Source: Acidobacterium sp. S8 (GTDB taxonomy: Bacteria > Acidobacteriota > Terriglobia > Terriglobales > Acidobacteriaceae). Taken from it: DNA of 64,000 nt. Each line of letters starts with the position of its first letter. Positions within the stretch are counted from its first letter, which is position 1. Below the pieces are notes generated by a model. That model did not search any database. It saw only the letters and a list, made by a program, of their open reading frames with translations, and was not told the DNA's origin. Shown here in pieces: positions 1-9,289 of this stretch. The translations under genes were made by a program, and so were the position numbers. The stretch is from contig NZ_LMUM01000037.1 in NCBI RefSeq assembly GCF_009765985.1, positions 70,113-134,112 on the forward strand, written 5' to 3'.

Positions 1-189
1 CATGCCTGGAGTCCGCACGAATCAGGCTGAAAGAAGGTTCGCGACCTTCAGTTGTGAAACTCGTTGGGTGGGCAGAGCCCTTTCCGCGGACTGGATGCGC
101 CCCGAGCGCTGCTCTTCTCTTATCACAGCGGTGCAAGGGAGGGCAATGAAGTGTCAGGAAACGTCGAATTTGTTTATCCTGAGAGGGCT
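1..189. other. Non-coding lead-in upstream of thiE
   Basis: No convincing gene is visible in these bases. A small stem (GAAGGT at 33-38 with ACCTTC at 44-49) could be the end of a transcription unit lying to the left, but it has no T-run. I looked for a TPP riboswitch, because the next gene is thiE, and could not find the conserved thi-box elements in order. Confidence 0.4.
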
Positions 190-828
190 ATGTCATTCTC
201 GTTACCTTCGCTTTATCCCATTCTGGATGCCTCTCTGCTGCCTTCCTTTGAACGCGGTGTCTATCTGGTACACACTGTGACTGAACTGGAGATGGCAGGC
301 GTTACGTTGCTGCAATATCGCAATAAGCAGGGCAGCGATGACGAGATTCTTATCGATGCAGACAGGATGAGGAAGGCTGCCACGAGCGCGGTCACGCTTA
401 TCATGAATGATCATCCGGAGCTTGCCGTACGTGCGAATTTCGATGGCGTCCATGTGGGGCAGGACGATGAATCTGTTGCCGAAGCTCGAAGGATTGTTGG
501 CCCGAACCGGATGGTTGGAATCTCGACCCACAACCTTGAGCAGGTAGCGGCCGCCGATGCGCTCCCTGTGGACTATCTTGCGATCGGGCCAGTATTTATG
601 ACGACTTCCAAGCTGAATCCTGACGCGGTGGTGGGGCTGGACGGCGTGCGTGCGGCGCGCAGGCTGACGCGCAAGCCATTGGTTGCGATTGGCGGCATTA
701 CGTTTGAGAATGCGTTTGAAGTGCTCGCGGCCGGGGCTGATTCGGTTGCTGTGATCTCAATGTTGTTTGGATCGGCAGAGGAACCGGCGAAGATCGCTCG
801 GGAATTTCTTGCGATTGCTGGGCGATGA
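190..828 (+). CDS. thiE: Thiamine-phosphate synthase (ThiE)
   Basis: This cytoplasmic TIM-barrel enzyme joins HMP pyrophosphate and the thiazole phosphate to make thiamine monophosphate, the last coupling step of vitamin B1 synthesis. The 212-residue protein shows the family's blocks in order: LLQYRNK near the start, MNDHPELAVRANFDGVHVGQ in the middle with the substrate and Mg-binding acidic residues, GISTH, YLAIGPVFMTTSK and the phosphate-binding AIGGI loop. The frame is open further upstream to position 64, but that extension has no family similarity, and the ATG at 190 places the first barrel strand (LYPILDAS) correctly. No other thi gene is next to it. The family assignment is firm; the start is likely. 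Confidence 0.93.
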   Translation: MSFSLPSLYPILDASLLPSFERGVYLVHTVTELEMAGVTLLQYRNKQGSDDEILIDADRMRKAATSAVTLIMNDHPELAVRANFDGVHVGQDDESVAEARRIVGPNRMVGISTHNLEQVAAADALPVDYLAIGPVFMTTSKLNPDAVVGLDGVRAARRLTRKPLVAIGGITFENAFEVLAAGADSVAVISMLFGSAEEPAKIAREFLAIAGR

Positions 829-901
829 TGGCTGCGCTTTCCTGCCGTTTCGTAAAGTACGAAAGATGGGCCCCAGATTTCGACTCCCGGACATGCTGCT
901 T

Positions 902-1438
902 TTACGGCGTTGCGGGCGCGTCCTTTGAAGTAAGACCTTTCCAATCTTTCACCAGGGCGCTGAGCGCATCGTCGAAATTGCGATCGTGAGTCTTCTGCAG
1001 ATTTGCACTTTCAATGGATTCGGTGAGCGTCCACAGGATGTAGTGCGTGGCGCGGTCGAAGATGGTCAGGCGCAGCATAGGCAGCGGGTCAGACGATCCT
1101 TTTGTCTTGTCGGCATCTTTAGGACCACTGGGCGCGACGAGCTGCAGCTGCACAACGAGATCGGCCTCTGCCGGGTCGGCGACAAGCGTGAATTTCCCCG
1201 ATGATTGCAGCGCAGCATAGAACTGGTTATATGCGCGATCGGAGCTGCCGCTGAAAGGATGCGGGAAGAGTCCGCTGTCGGCTCCGGCATTGGATAGAAA
1301 AATCTTTTTGGCCGTATAAACTTTGGGTGGAAAAGGAGGGGCTTTCTCCGTTGACGCCTGCTGCGCTAGTACCATGGTTGCAGTGAGTAAGATGATACTG
1401 AGAATGGATGACCAAACTGCTTTTGTTTTATGAAGCAT
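902..1438 (-). CDS. Small exported protein of unknown function
   Basis: The frame encodes about 178 residues beginning MLHKTKAVWSS, followed by a hydrophobic stretch and a likely signal-peptidase site after VLAQ, so the product is probably periplasmic. The mature part has a region rich in alternating hydrophobic residues (ADLVVQLQL, LRLTIFDRATHYILWTLTE) that resembles a compact beta-sandwich. I do not recognise a named family. Earlier in-frame starts exist (up to 1531), but they would put a non-signal extension ahead of the clear signal peptide, so the ATG at 1438 is preferred. The gene faces thiE and lies divergent from the amino-acid permease at 1687. Confidence 0.7.
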   Translation of the reverse strand: MLHKTKAVWSSILSIILLTATMVLAQQASTEKAPPFPPKVYTAKKIFLSNAGADSGLFPHPFSGSSDRAYNQFYAALQSSGKFTLVADPAEADLVVQLQLVAPSGPKDADKTKGSSDPLPMLRLTIFDRATHYILWTLTESIESANLQKTHDRNFDDALSALVKDWKGLTSKDAPATP

Positions 1439-1686
1439 GATGGTTTTCCCCAGGTAGACAATATCCATACAGGTGGACGGCACAGAATAAAAAATGGTTT
1501 CGATTGTTAGGGAGTGCGCAGCCGTCTTCAAAAGCTAACAATCGCATTTCGGATTCTTAGAACGGCCGCAGTATCAAGTTTCGCGCGTGCTGGTACCAAA
1601 CTGACTACCGGTGCGCTGATGGAATGAAGCAAGCCCTTCCCAAAGTCATGGCGCAATTCGGAAATTTCCGGTAGAACAAACATCAA
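1439..1686. other. Divergent intergenic region
   Basis: About 250 bases separate the exported protein (leftward) from the first amino-acid permease (rightward), so promoters for both must lie here. I could not pick out a convincing -35/-10 pair or palindrome. Confidence 0.35.
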
Positions 1687-3240
1687 GTGACCACGAGCAC
1701 CCGACCTTCTCCAATACAAACGAACGCAGACAGCCCGCATCTGGTGCAACGGCTGGGGCTGTTCAGCTCGACGGCAATTGTCATCGGCTCGATGATTGGC
1801 TCGGGCATTTTTATCGTTCCGGCGGAGATTGGTCGCGGTGTGGGTTCGCCCGCGCTGCTGATTGGCGCCTGGCTGGTGACAGCAGTCATGACGATCATCG
1901 GCGCACTCAGTTATGGCGAGCTGGCGGCGATGATGCCCAAAGCAGGCGGACAATATGTTTATCTGAGAGAAGCCCTGGGCCCCCTGTGGGGCTTTCTTTT
2001 TGGGTGGACGCTTTTTCTCGTCATCCAGACGGGCACAATTGCCGCGGTTGCCGTGGCGTTCGGCAAGTTTCTCGGAGTGTTTTTCCCGACGATTTCTTCA
2101 TCGCACTGGCTGCTGAAGCTGGGTCATGTTCCGGCTCTGAAGATTGGTCCAATGGTGCTCGGTAATATGGATGTCGGCTTGAACACAGCGAACCTGACGG
2201 GCATTCTGATTGTTCTTCTTCTGACTGTGGTGAATATTTTTGGCGTGCGTCTCGGCGCTCTGGTGCAGAACGTTTTTACGACCGCAAAACTGGCGTCGCT
2301 TTTAGGGTTGGTAATTCTCGGTTTCTGGTTCGGCAAAAATCCGGCGGCGATGGCGGCGAATTTTGGCCACAACTTCTGGCAAAATGCTTCGTGGCATGTG
2401 CTGCACCCGGTGCAGGTAGGTGTGGGTGGCCCGATTGCGATGGTCGGGCTGCTGGCGATTCTTGCTGTAGTGCAGACGGGCTCACTGTTTTCAGCCGATG
2501 CGTGGAATAACGTGACGTTTACCGCAGGCGAGATTCGCAACCCGAAGCGAAATCTGCCGCTTTCCCTGGTGCTTGGCACGGTGGTCGTGATCTCGCTCTA
2601 TGTGGCGGCAAACTTTGTGTATCTGTTTGCGCTGCCGCTGGTTGGCGATCCGCACGGCGCGACGGCGGTTGCGCGCGGCATTCAGTATGCGGCGGAAGAC
2701 CGCGTGGCGACGGCTGTGTTGCAGCAGATCTTCCATAACGGCGGCGCTTTTCTGATGGCCGCGGCAATCCTGATTTCTACCTTTGGCTGCGCGAACGGGA
2801 TGATTCTGGCCGGGGCGCGCGTCTACTACGCAATGAGCTGCGACGGCCTGTTTTTCAAGGCGACAAGCGGGCTGCATCCGCGCTACAAGACGCCGGTGGC
2901 GGCGTTGATTGTGCAGGCAATCTGGACGTGTTTTCTTTGCCTGACGGGATCGTACAGCCAGCTGCTCGACTACATCATCTGCACCGAGCTGATCTTTTAC
3001 ATTCTGACAATCGCCTGCCTGTTTGTGCTGCGGCGGAAGCGTCCGGATGCCGAACGTCCTTACCGTGCTGTAGGATATCCAGTTCTGCCTGCCCTTTATA
3101 TAGGTATGGCGGCGTGGATATGTGTCGTATTATTGCGCTACAAGCCGCAATTTACCTGGCCGGGACTGTGCATTGTGCTGCTTGGCGTTCCTGTCTACCT
3201 GATCTGGTCGCGTCGCAGACAGGAAGTTACGACGGTTTGA
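1687..3240 (+). CDS. APC-family amino acid permease (1 of 2)
   Basis: The 517-residue protein is a polytopic inner-membrane transporter of the amino acid-polyamine-organocation superfamily, probably importing or exchanging an amino acid. Helix 1 carries the broken-helix substrate motif GSMIGSGIFIVP, typical of the family, and about twelve hydrophobic segments follow to a short basic tail. The start is a GTG at 1687; no ATG precedes the first helix, so this weak start is the best choice. A second, only distantly similar permease begins about 40 bases downstream and the two are likely cotranscribed. The substrate cannot be read from the sequence. Confidence 0.88.
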   Translation: MTTSTRPSPIQTNADSPHLVQRLGLFSSTAIVIGSMIGSGIFIVPAEIGRGVGSPALLIGAWLVTAVMTIIGALSYGELAAMMPKAGGQYVYLREALGPLWGFLFGWTLFLVIQTGTIAAVAVAFGKFLGVFFPTISSSHWLLKLGHVPALKIGPMVLGNMDVGLNTANLTGILIVLLLTVVNIFGVRLGALVQNVFTTAKLASLLGLVILGFWFGKNPAAMAANFGHNFWQNASWHVLHPVQVGVGGPIAMVGLLAILAVVQTGSLFSADAWNNVTFTAGEIRNPKRNLPLSLVLGTVVVISLYVAANFVYLFALPLVGDPHGATAVARGIQYAAEDRVATAVLQQIFHNGGAFLMAAAILISTFGCANGMILAGARVYYAMSCDGLFFKATSGLHPRYKTPVAALIVQAIWTCFLCLTGSYSQLLDYIICTELIFYILTIACLFVLRRKRPDAERPYRAVGYPVLPALYIGMAAWICVVLLRYKPQFTWPGLCIVLLGVPVYLIWSRRRQEVTTV

Positions 3241-3280
3241 AACATGATTGATTTTTTCTTTGGAAGGAACGCGCTCGTAC

Positions 3281-4831
3281 ATGGCTAATTTGTTTGCAGT
3301 CAAACCGCTCTCCTCGTTGACAGCCGAAGCCGGTGAAGAGGGAGAGCACACACTCAGGCGGTCGCTGGGGCCGGTGAACCTGATTACGCTCGGTGTGGGA
3401 GCGGTGATCGGAGCCGGCATCTTTGTGCTGACCGGACAGGCCGCCGCGCTGCACGCAGGACCTGCGATTGCGCTGAGCTTTATTCTGGCGGGCATTACCT
3501 GCGCTTTTGCGGGTCTCTGCTATGCCGAGTTTGCCTCGCTGATTCCGATTGCCGGTTCGGCCTATACATACGGATATGCGACGCTGGGCGAGCTGGTGGC
3601 GTGGATTATCGGCTGGTGCCTTTGCCTGGAATATGCCTTCGGCGCGGCCACCGTAGCTTCGGGCTGGTCAGGATATTTTCTGAGCCTGCTGGAGCAGATT
3701 GGGCTGACGCCTTCTGCTTCGCTGGCACGATTTACGACGACTTACGGCAATGTGCTGTATCTCTATCACGGCCGCTGGATGCCGTTCATGTCGCTTCCAA
3801 TGGGTGTGACGGATACGTCGGGGATGCCGCATGTGACGGGCGTCTTTAATGTGGTGGCCTTTGTCGCAATTGCGCTGGTGACAGTGGTGCTGGTACGCGG
3901 CATTAAGGAATCGGCCAACCTCAACTCTGCGATTGTGTTCGTGAAGGTTGGCGTTGTAGGCATCTTCCTTTTTCTGGGAATCGGCTTTCTGTTGCAACAT
4001 CCTGATCTGGCCCGGATGAACTGGCATCCTTTTATCCCGCCAAAGATCGGACCGGGACAGTTCGGCATCAGCGGTATTGCTGCCGGCGCGGCATCCGTCT
4101 TCTTCGCATACATTGGGTTCGACGCGGTATCGACGGCAGCGCAGGAGGCGAAGAATCCGCAGCGCGATATGCCTATCGGCATTCTCGGGTCGCTGGTGAT
4201 CTGCACGATCCTTTACATCGCAGTTTCGCTTACGCTCACGGGTCTTGTGAGCTACAAGGCGCTGAACGTGGCCGAACCTGTGGCCATCGGCATCGACGCG
4301 ACAGGCGTGCGATGGGGCGGCATTCTGGTGAAGATCGGCGCGGTCTTCGGCCTTGGCACTGTGATGCTGGTGATGTTGCTGGGACAGTCGCGAGTGTTCT
4401 ATTCGATGTCGCGCGATGGATTGCTGCCAAAATGGGCAAGCGCCATCCATCCCAAATTTCGCACTCCGTGGATTTCGAATATTGTGGTTGGCACCATCGT
4501 CGCTTTTCTGCCGGCGCTGTTGCCGATCGACAAGCTGAGCGCGATGGTGAACATGGGCACGCTGCTCGCGTTTGCTATTGTTTCGGCGGGCGTGTGGATT
4601 TTGCGCGTGCGGCAACCTGAGCTGCATCGGCCCTTCAAAACGCCGCTGGTGCCGCTGGTGCCGATCTGCGGTATCATCAGCGCGCTGTACCTGATTGCGA
4701 ACCTGCCCACGCTGACGTGGATCGTAGTGAGTATCTGGCTGGTAGTTGGACTGGTGATTTATTTCACATATTCGACGAAACACAGCAAGGTGCAGAAGAT
4801 GCCAGTGGAAACGACTGCTGGCAAGCACTGA
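3281..4831 (+). CDS. APC-family (cationic amino acid-like) permease (2 of 2)
   Basis: This is a 516-residue membrane transporter of the CAT branch of the APC superfamily (YfnA-like). Helix 1 contains GAVIGAGIFVLTG, the unwound substrate- and ion-site motif, and TM6 contains FFAYIGFDAVSTAAQE, also typical of the branch. The chosen ATG at 3281 has a GGAAGG ribosome site about ten bases upstream; an in-frame TTG at 3248 is less likely. It follows another permease by 40 bases and ends ahead of a strong bidirectional hairpin. Two tandem amino-acid carriers suggest scavenging of peptide-derived amino acids. The exact substrate is unknown. Confidence 0.9.
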   Translation: MANLFAVKPLSSLTAEAGEEGEHTLRRSLGPVNLITLGVGAVIGAGIFVLTGQAAALHAGPAIALSFILAGITCAFAGLCYAEFASLIPIAGSAYTYGYATLGELVAWIIGWCLCLEYAFGAATVASGWSGYFLSLLEQIGLTPSASLARFTTTYGNVLYLYHGRWMPFMSLPMGVTDTSGMPHVTGVFNVVAFVAIALVTVVLVRGIKESANLNSAIVFVKVGVVGIFLFLGIGFLLQHPDLARMNWHPFIPPKIGPGQFGISGIAAGAASVFFAYIGFDAVSTAAQEAKNPQRDMPIGILGSLVICTILYIAVSLTLTGLVSYKALNVAEPVAIGIDATGVRWGGILVKIGAVFGLGTVMLVMLLGQSRVFYSMSRDGLLPKWASAIHPKFRTPWISNIVVGTIVAFLPALLPIDKLSAMVNMGTLLAFAIVSAGVWILRVRQPELHRPFKTPLVPLVPICGIISALYLIANLPTLTWIVVSIWLVVGLVIYFTYSTKHSKVQKMPVETTAGKH

Positions 4832-4861
4832 TTCGCTCGGCCATATTGCCGTTGTTAATGA

Positions 4862-4893
4862 AAAAGGTCCGAAGCGAGAGCCTCGGACCTTTT
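4862..4893. terminator. Bidirectional rho-independent terminator
   Basis: A perfect 11-bp stem (AAAAGGTCCGA at 4862-4872 with TCGGACCTTTT at 4883-4893) sits between the convergent permease and acetyltransferase genes. The A-run on one side and T-run on the other make it usable in both directions. Confidence 0.8.
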
Positions 4894-4909
4894 CACTTTG
4901 ACTCTGAAG

Positions 4910-5512
4910 TTATTGTTTCGCGAAGCGAAGCATACGCTGTTCCAGCCTCGCTTTTACTTCAGGCCACTCCTCGTCAATGATGCTGAACCAGTGAGTATGG
5001 CGTGTGCTGCCGTCGTGAATGACGACGTGATTACGAAAGACGCCTTCAGGCTTCGCGCCGAGTGCCTGAATTGCGGCTTGAGATTTCAAATTATTGTGGT
5101 GAGTTTTGAACGCGACGCGGCGCGCATGCATCTTTTCGAAGGCATGGGTGAGCTGCAGGTATTTGGCTTCTACGTTGATACCCTTGCGTTGATAGGCCGG
5201 GTTCAGCCATGTCCAGCCGATTTCCAAATTTCTGTTGCGGGATTGAATATCGGCGAACCGGGTTGCGCCGATAACGCGGCCGTCGGCCTTTGATCGCGTC
5301 GCCCAGGCGATGATTGTGCCTGCGGCTGAACCATCGAGCCCAGTCTGAATATAGTGGCGCATATCGTTCTCTGTTTTCATCGGATCCGTCCACCACTGCC
5401 AGAGCCGCTGGTCCTGCGCGGCTTCGACGAGCGCGGGTAAGTGATCCATGCTTAACGGTTCCAGGCGGACGAGTGTGCCTTCCAGGATGACGGGGCTGAC
5501 TTGCATGTGCAT
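4910..5512 (-). CDS. GNAT-family N-acetyltransferase
   Basis: The 200-residue protein belongs to the RimJ/RimL-like acetyltransferases (Acetyltransf_3 type), which move acetyl from acetyl-CoA to an amine on a protein or small molecule. It begins with the typical LEGTLVRLEPLSMDHL strand-helix, has the IGATRFADI and LEIGWTWLNPAYQRKGINVEAK blocks (the latter is the acetyl-CoA pyrophosphate loop), then the VAFKTHHNNLKSQAAIQALGA helix. The reading frame continues open to 5968, but that part overlaps the divergent TonB receptor and shows no similarity, so the ATG at 5512 is used. The target substrate is unknown. Confidence 0.87.
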   Translation of the reverse strand: MHMQVSPVILEGTLVRLEPLSMDHLPALVEAAQDQRLWQWWTDPMKTENDMRHYIQTGLDGSAAGTIIAWATRSKADGRVIGATRFADIQSRNRNLEIGWTWLNPAYQRKGINVEAKYLQLTHAFEKMHARRVAFKTHHNNLKSQAAIQALGAKPEGVFRNHVVIHDGSTRHTHWFSIIDEEWPEVKARLEQRMLRFAKQ

Positions 5513-5675
5513 AGTGTAAAGAAGCGCTGTTATTTGCGCGTCAAGATGTTGTTGAGTACAGGCTTTCTTCGGCGTGCCGATCATCTCACTCACCCATTTC
5601 TTTACACGGCTCACCCGGGTGCAGTGGGCAAGGTAGTCATTGTGCCCATATAATGGCGCTTTGTGTACGTAGACT

Positions 5676-5690
5676 CGTTTTAATAAAACG
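5676..5690. promoter_or_regulatory. Perfect 15-bp palindrome upstream of TonB receptor
   Basis: CGTTTTAATAAAACG has two 7-bp arms around one central base. It ends 39 bases before the receptor start and lies in the divergent region shared with the acetyltransferase gene. Position and symmetry fit a repressor or activator site; no regulator is encoded next to it. Confidence 0.4.
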
Positions 5691-5729
5691 TTTCCGCAAA
5701 GCACATTTCCGAGAAAAGGTAACGCTGTT

Positions 5730-8700
5730 TTGACTCTGGTTCCTGCTGAAATTAATTTCCGGAGACGGCTCCGGTGTGTGGCGCTCCTGGCGCTTTTGTG
5801 TGTTGCGCAATGCTTCGTTCTCGCAGCGCAGGAGAACGAGGCTGTTATGCCGACATCCGGCGGCGTGCTCCATAACGCTATTGGTGCCGCGATCGGCGGC
5901 GCGAAAATTCGGTTGGCGCGCCAGGGACACGAAGTCGTCGCGGTCACGAAAGCAGACGGAAGTTTCACATTCCAAAACCTGAAAGCGGGACAATATCAAT
6001 TGTCATTGGAAGTGAGCGGGAAGACTCTTCATCTCGCGCAGCCGCTTCTGCTCGATTCCACTCATGTAGCTGTCATAGTTACACTAGTCGATCAGAATAC
6101 AGTTGCTGTCAGCTATCCGCAGGAACAGCCCGCAGCCACAGGCGGTGAGCAACTTTCCAGTCGCGCCGTGAGTGAACTGCCGTTGAACAAGCGCGATTTC
6201 AGCCAGTTGCTGCTGCTGGCTGCCGGCACAATGACCGACGCGAATGGCGCTACAAATTTCACGCAGCAGTTTGCCATCAACGGACAACGCGGCGTGGAAG
6301 CAACCTTTGCGATGGATGGCGCAGATACGAGCGATCCGGAGATGGGCGGCGGCACATTTACCAATTTCGATGTCGATGCCGTGGAAGGCATTCAATCCAA
6401 CTCGGGGTGGATGCCGGCAGAGATAGGCCGTGGCGCTTCCGGCTTCACCGACATCATCACTCGCTCTGGTAAAAGTGGATTTCACGGATCGGTGTTTGAA
6501 TTTCTGCGCAACTCAGCCCTGGATGCGCGAAATTATTTCGATCATCCTCCGACAGGAAGAATCCCTCCCTTCCGCCGCAATGAGTTCGGGTTTACGAATG
6601 GCGGCCCGGTCGTGATTCCGCACATGTATGACGGACGCGGGAAGACCTTTTATTTCGGCCAATATCAGGGGTTCCGGCAGGTGCTGGGAACGACGCAGGT
6701 GCTCGCGGTTCCAACAGCGGACGAACGAGCCGGACTCGACACGAGCGCCTATGCGGGTGACACGCTGTATGTCCCCGTGGATGGACAGATTGCGCAGGTG
6801 CTGACGCGGTATCCGCTGCCGAATTATCCGCAGGGTGCATATGGAGCGCACACGTATGCGACTTCTTCAAAGGTCGATACGACTGCAAATCAGTTCTCGA
6901 TCCGCATCGACCAGAAGATGGACGAGAAGTCGCAGTTGTTCGCGCGCTTTAACTGGGACAATCTTTCCGGGCCGACGACGAATCCCGATCAGACGGCGAT
7001 CGACCGCAGCTTCGGGGTGGAATATATCGATCATCAGCGCAATGGCGTGCTGACATACAGCCGCACGGTTTCTCCGCGATATTCGTTCGAGTCGTCCATC
7101 AGCTTTACCCGAACGACACCGCAGTTTCCCACGCCAAACCATACCGATCCGGCAGTGAAGTTCAACGACGGCTTGTTTGAGGCCTTCAATTCCGCAGCGG
7201 GCTCGGTGATGTCGTCGTTTGGAAATCTCTTTCAGGCGCGCCAGAATTTTGCCTACATCAGCGGCAAACACGCATGGAAGTGGGGCGGCGAAATCCGGTT
7301 GAATCGCGATACAACGTATTTCGGCACCAGCGTGAATGGCGAGTATGATTTCGGCGGCGGTACCGCATATTCGCCCGTCGAAATAAAGTCGCAAAGCGGT
7401 ATGCACGACGTTCACGTTGGCGACCCGCTACCGGACACTCTTTCAGGTCTGCTCACCGGCACTCCGTTTTCATATAACGTGGCCGTCGCTCCGCCCTATT
7501 TCTCAAACGGATACCACATTGGTCCCGCGGCAATTAACCGTAACAATTTCGCCATGTATGTGCAGGATACGTGGAAGCTGAATGATCGTTTTGTGCTCGA
7601 CTATGGCGTACGGTACGAGATTTATACGCCGATCGTGGAACGGGCGAAGCGAACTTCCAGATTTGATACGATCGATGGCCAGCAGCAGTTTCTTGTGAAT
7701 CCGCAGCCGGGCTACCAGACGAATTACACGGGCTGGGGGCCACGGGTACAGCTGGATTGGCGTGCAGCCGAGAAGCTGCATGTACGTGTTGGTGGCGCGA
7801 TCACGACGATTCCGCCAAATATCTGGCAGGACAACTCACTCACCGGCTCGACGCCTTTCGTGATCTATCCGCACCTGAGCGCGACGCGGGGAGCGCAGTT
7901 TCATTACGGCTTCCAGATCACGCCGGATGTGCTGCCGCGCGCCTATACACCTTCTGGCCAGGACATCTTCGCCAGCGGCGACACGAAAAAAGTGCCGGCG
8001 AATACGATCTTCGATGTAGACCGCTACGAGCACGACATGGCAGCGTTGACGCCGGGGAATCAGATTACGCCGCTGAACCTCGGCGGGATCGATCGCAAGT
8101 TCGGCAATGGATATCTGGGCACGTGGACGCTTGGTCTGGAGCGGCAGTTCGGTCATCTGACCGCCGACGTGGGCTACGTGGGCACGGCTGGCGTGAAGTT
8201 GCCCCGCATGACCTTTCCCAATGGCTATCCGGGAGCGAGTCCCGAGTTCGCTCCCCACACGCAGTTCGACAGCGACGGAAATGTGATTGGCGGCTTCGGC
8301 GTGGAATCGATTATCGATGACACCTCGCGCTCGAACTACAACGCGTTCCAGACATCGCTGCAAGGCACCTTCCCGCGCGGAGGTCCCGGAGTCCAGGCAA
8401 GCTACACATGGTCGAAATCACTGGATGACACCAGCGGAGTGTTGGGCGGAGGCACCGGTTCCACGGGCGCAGTGTCGCAAGTGCTTCCGCAGGACCCGTT
8501 TAACACGCACGCCGAGTATGGACCATCGAGCTTCGACGTCGCACACAGTTTCGGCTTGAGCCTGGCACAGGATCTACACCTGGACAGCGCCGGTTTCCTG
8601 GAGCCGGTTAGCAAGAAGCTTACCGGCGGGTGGGAGCTGCTGAGCATTTCAACGATTACAAGCGGATCGGTTTTCACTGTGTATTCCGGCGTACAGCAGA

Positions 8701-9131
8701 CCGGCGCTGGATCGAACGGTACCGATCGGCCCGACCAGATCGGGAAGCCGCATCTCTCGTCGGCACGCAAGGTGCGCGAGGATTACTTCGGACAAGGCGC
8801 AAATAATGCGTCGTATTTCTATATTCCAATCAATCTGGCTGGCGGAACCGGGCCGAACAGCGGACGCTTCGGAACCCTGTCGCGAAATTCCTTCCGTGGG
8901 CCCGCATATTACAACTATGACTTCGCCCTCATCAAAGACACGCCGTTTGGGACACGCAAAAGCGGTAGTGAGCTGATGGATGTGCAGTTCCGCGCCGAAT
9001 TCTTCAACCTATTCAATATCGTGAATATGGGGCTGCCGACGAATACCATCAAAGGCTCTGGTTTCGGCGAAATCAGCAAAACGGCAGGGACGTCACGTCA
9101 AATCCAGTTTTCGCTTAAATTGATTTACTAG
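5730..9131 (+). CDS. Oar-like TonB-dependent outer membrane receptor
   Basis: A 1133-residue protein with an N-terminal signal region (hydrophobic run VALLALLCVAQCFVLAA), then a carboxypeptidase-regulatory-like beta-sandwich (about residues 35-110, with GGAKIRLARQG and AVTKADGSFTFQNLKAGQYQLSLEV), a plug domain and a long C-terminal beta-barrel ending in an aromatic-rich strand (IQFSLKLIY). Acidobacteria carry many such receptors for uptake of large polymers or degradation products; the ligand is not visible here. The start is a TTG, because no ATG or GTG is available ahead of the signal sequence, and an AAAAGG ribosome site lies about ten bases upstream. The gene appears monocistronic and is preceded by a perfect palindrome. 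Confidence 0.88.
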   Translation: MTLVPAEINFRRRLRCVALLALLCVAQCFVLAAQENEAVMPTSGGVLHNAIGAAIGGAKIRLARQGHEVVAVTKADGSFTFQNLKAGQYQLSLEVSGKTLHLAQPLLLDSTHVAVIVTLVDQNTVAVSYPQEQPAATGGEQLSSRAVSELPLNKRDFSQLLLLAAGTMTDANGATNFTQQFAINGQRGVEATFAMDGADTSDPEMGGGTFTNFDVDAVEGIQSNSGWMPAEIGRGASGFTDIITRSGKSGFHGSVFEFLRNSALDARNYFDHPPTGRIPPFRRNEFGFTNGGPVVIPHMYDGRGKTFYFGQYQGFRQVLGTTQVLAVPTADERAGLDTSAYAGDTLYVPVDGQIAQVLTRYPLPNYPQGAYGAHTYATSSKVDTTANQFSIRIDQKMDEKSQLFARFNWDNLSGPTTNPDQTAIDRSFGVEYIDHQRNGVLTYSRTVSPRYSFESSISFTRTTPQFPTPNHTDPAVKFNDGLFEAFNSAAGSVMSSFGNLFQARQNFAYISGKHAWKWGGEIRLNRDTTYFGTSVNGEYDFGGGTAYSPVEIKSQSGMHDVHVGDPLPDTLSGLLTGTPFSYNVAVAPPYFSNGYHIGPAAINRNNFAMYVQDTWKLNDRFVLDYGVRYEIYTPIVERAKRTSRFDTIDGQQQFLVNPQPGYQTNYTGWGPRVQLDWRAAEKLHVRVGGAITTIPPNIWQDNSLTGSTPFVIYPHLSATRGAQFHYGFQITPDVLPRAYTPSGQDIFASGDTKKVPANTIFDVDRYEHDMAALTPGNQITPLNLGGIDRKFGNGYLGTWTLGLERQFGHLTADVGYVGTAGVKLPRMTFPNGYPGASPEFAPHTQFDSDGNVIGGFGVESIIDDTSRSNYNAFQTSLQGTFPRGGPGVQASYTWSKSLDDTSGVLGGGTGSTGAVSQVLPQDPFNTHAEYGPSSFDVAHSFGLSLAQDLHLDSAGFLEPVSKKLTGGWELLSISTITSGSVFTVYSGVQQTGAGSNGTDRPDQIGKPHLSSARKVREDYFGQGANNASYFYIPINLAGGTGPNSGRFGTLSRNSFRGPAYYNYDFALIKDTPFGTRKSGSELMDVQFRAEFFNLFNIVNMGLPTNTIKGSGFGEISKTAGTSRQIQFSLKLIY

Positions 9132-9149
9132 CCGCGCGGCCCTGACGGG

Positions 9150-9165
9150 TGTCCATAAACGGACA
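9150..9165. promoter_or_regulatory. Candidate enhancer site (TGTCC-N6-GGACA)
   Basis: A perfect inverted repeat of two 5-bp arms lies about 100 bases upstream of a sigma-54-type promoter. That is the usual distance for binding of an NtrC-family activator, and one is encoded at the end of the same gene block. The TTCCGGAA palindrome at 9171-9178 may be part of the same site. Confidence 0.4.
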
Positions 9166-9260
9166 TTGCATTCCGGAAATGACCATTCAGCAATAAAACA
9201 GCTGGAGGGCAGCAGGCACGACGGAATTGAATCTAAAGCGGTTATCTGCAGGGCAAGAAG

Positions 9261-9276
9261 TGGCGAGCCAGTTGCA
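9261..9276 (+). promoter_or_regulatory. Candidate sigma-54 promoter of the efflux block
   Basis: TGGCGA-N5-TTGCA matches the -24/-12 consensus (TGGCAC-N5-TTGCA) with the invariant GG at 9262-9263 and GC at 9274-9275 separated by ten bases. Transcription would begin near 9287, only a few bases before the ATG at 9290, so the message would be essentially leaderless. That is the main caution about this call. Confidence 0.5.
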
Positions 9277-9289
9277 ATGTCTATAGTCG

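Noticed and set aside
1-189. TPP riboswitch upstream of thiE
   Set aside because: CTGAGAGGG occurs at 178-186, but the second conserved part of the thi-box is missing and it lies too close to the start codon.
3668-4828. 386-residue minus-strand open frame opposite the second permease
   Set aside because: It is His/Arg/Gln-rich without domain features and is fully antisense to a well-supported transporter; it reflects third-position codon bias.
5513-5968. Upstream extension of the acetyltransferase frame (to 5968, minus strand)
   Set aside because: It overlaps the start of the TonB receptor on the other strand and shows no similarity to the acetyltransferase family.
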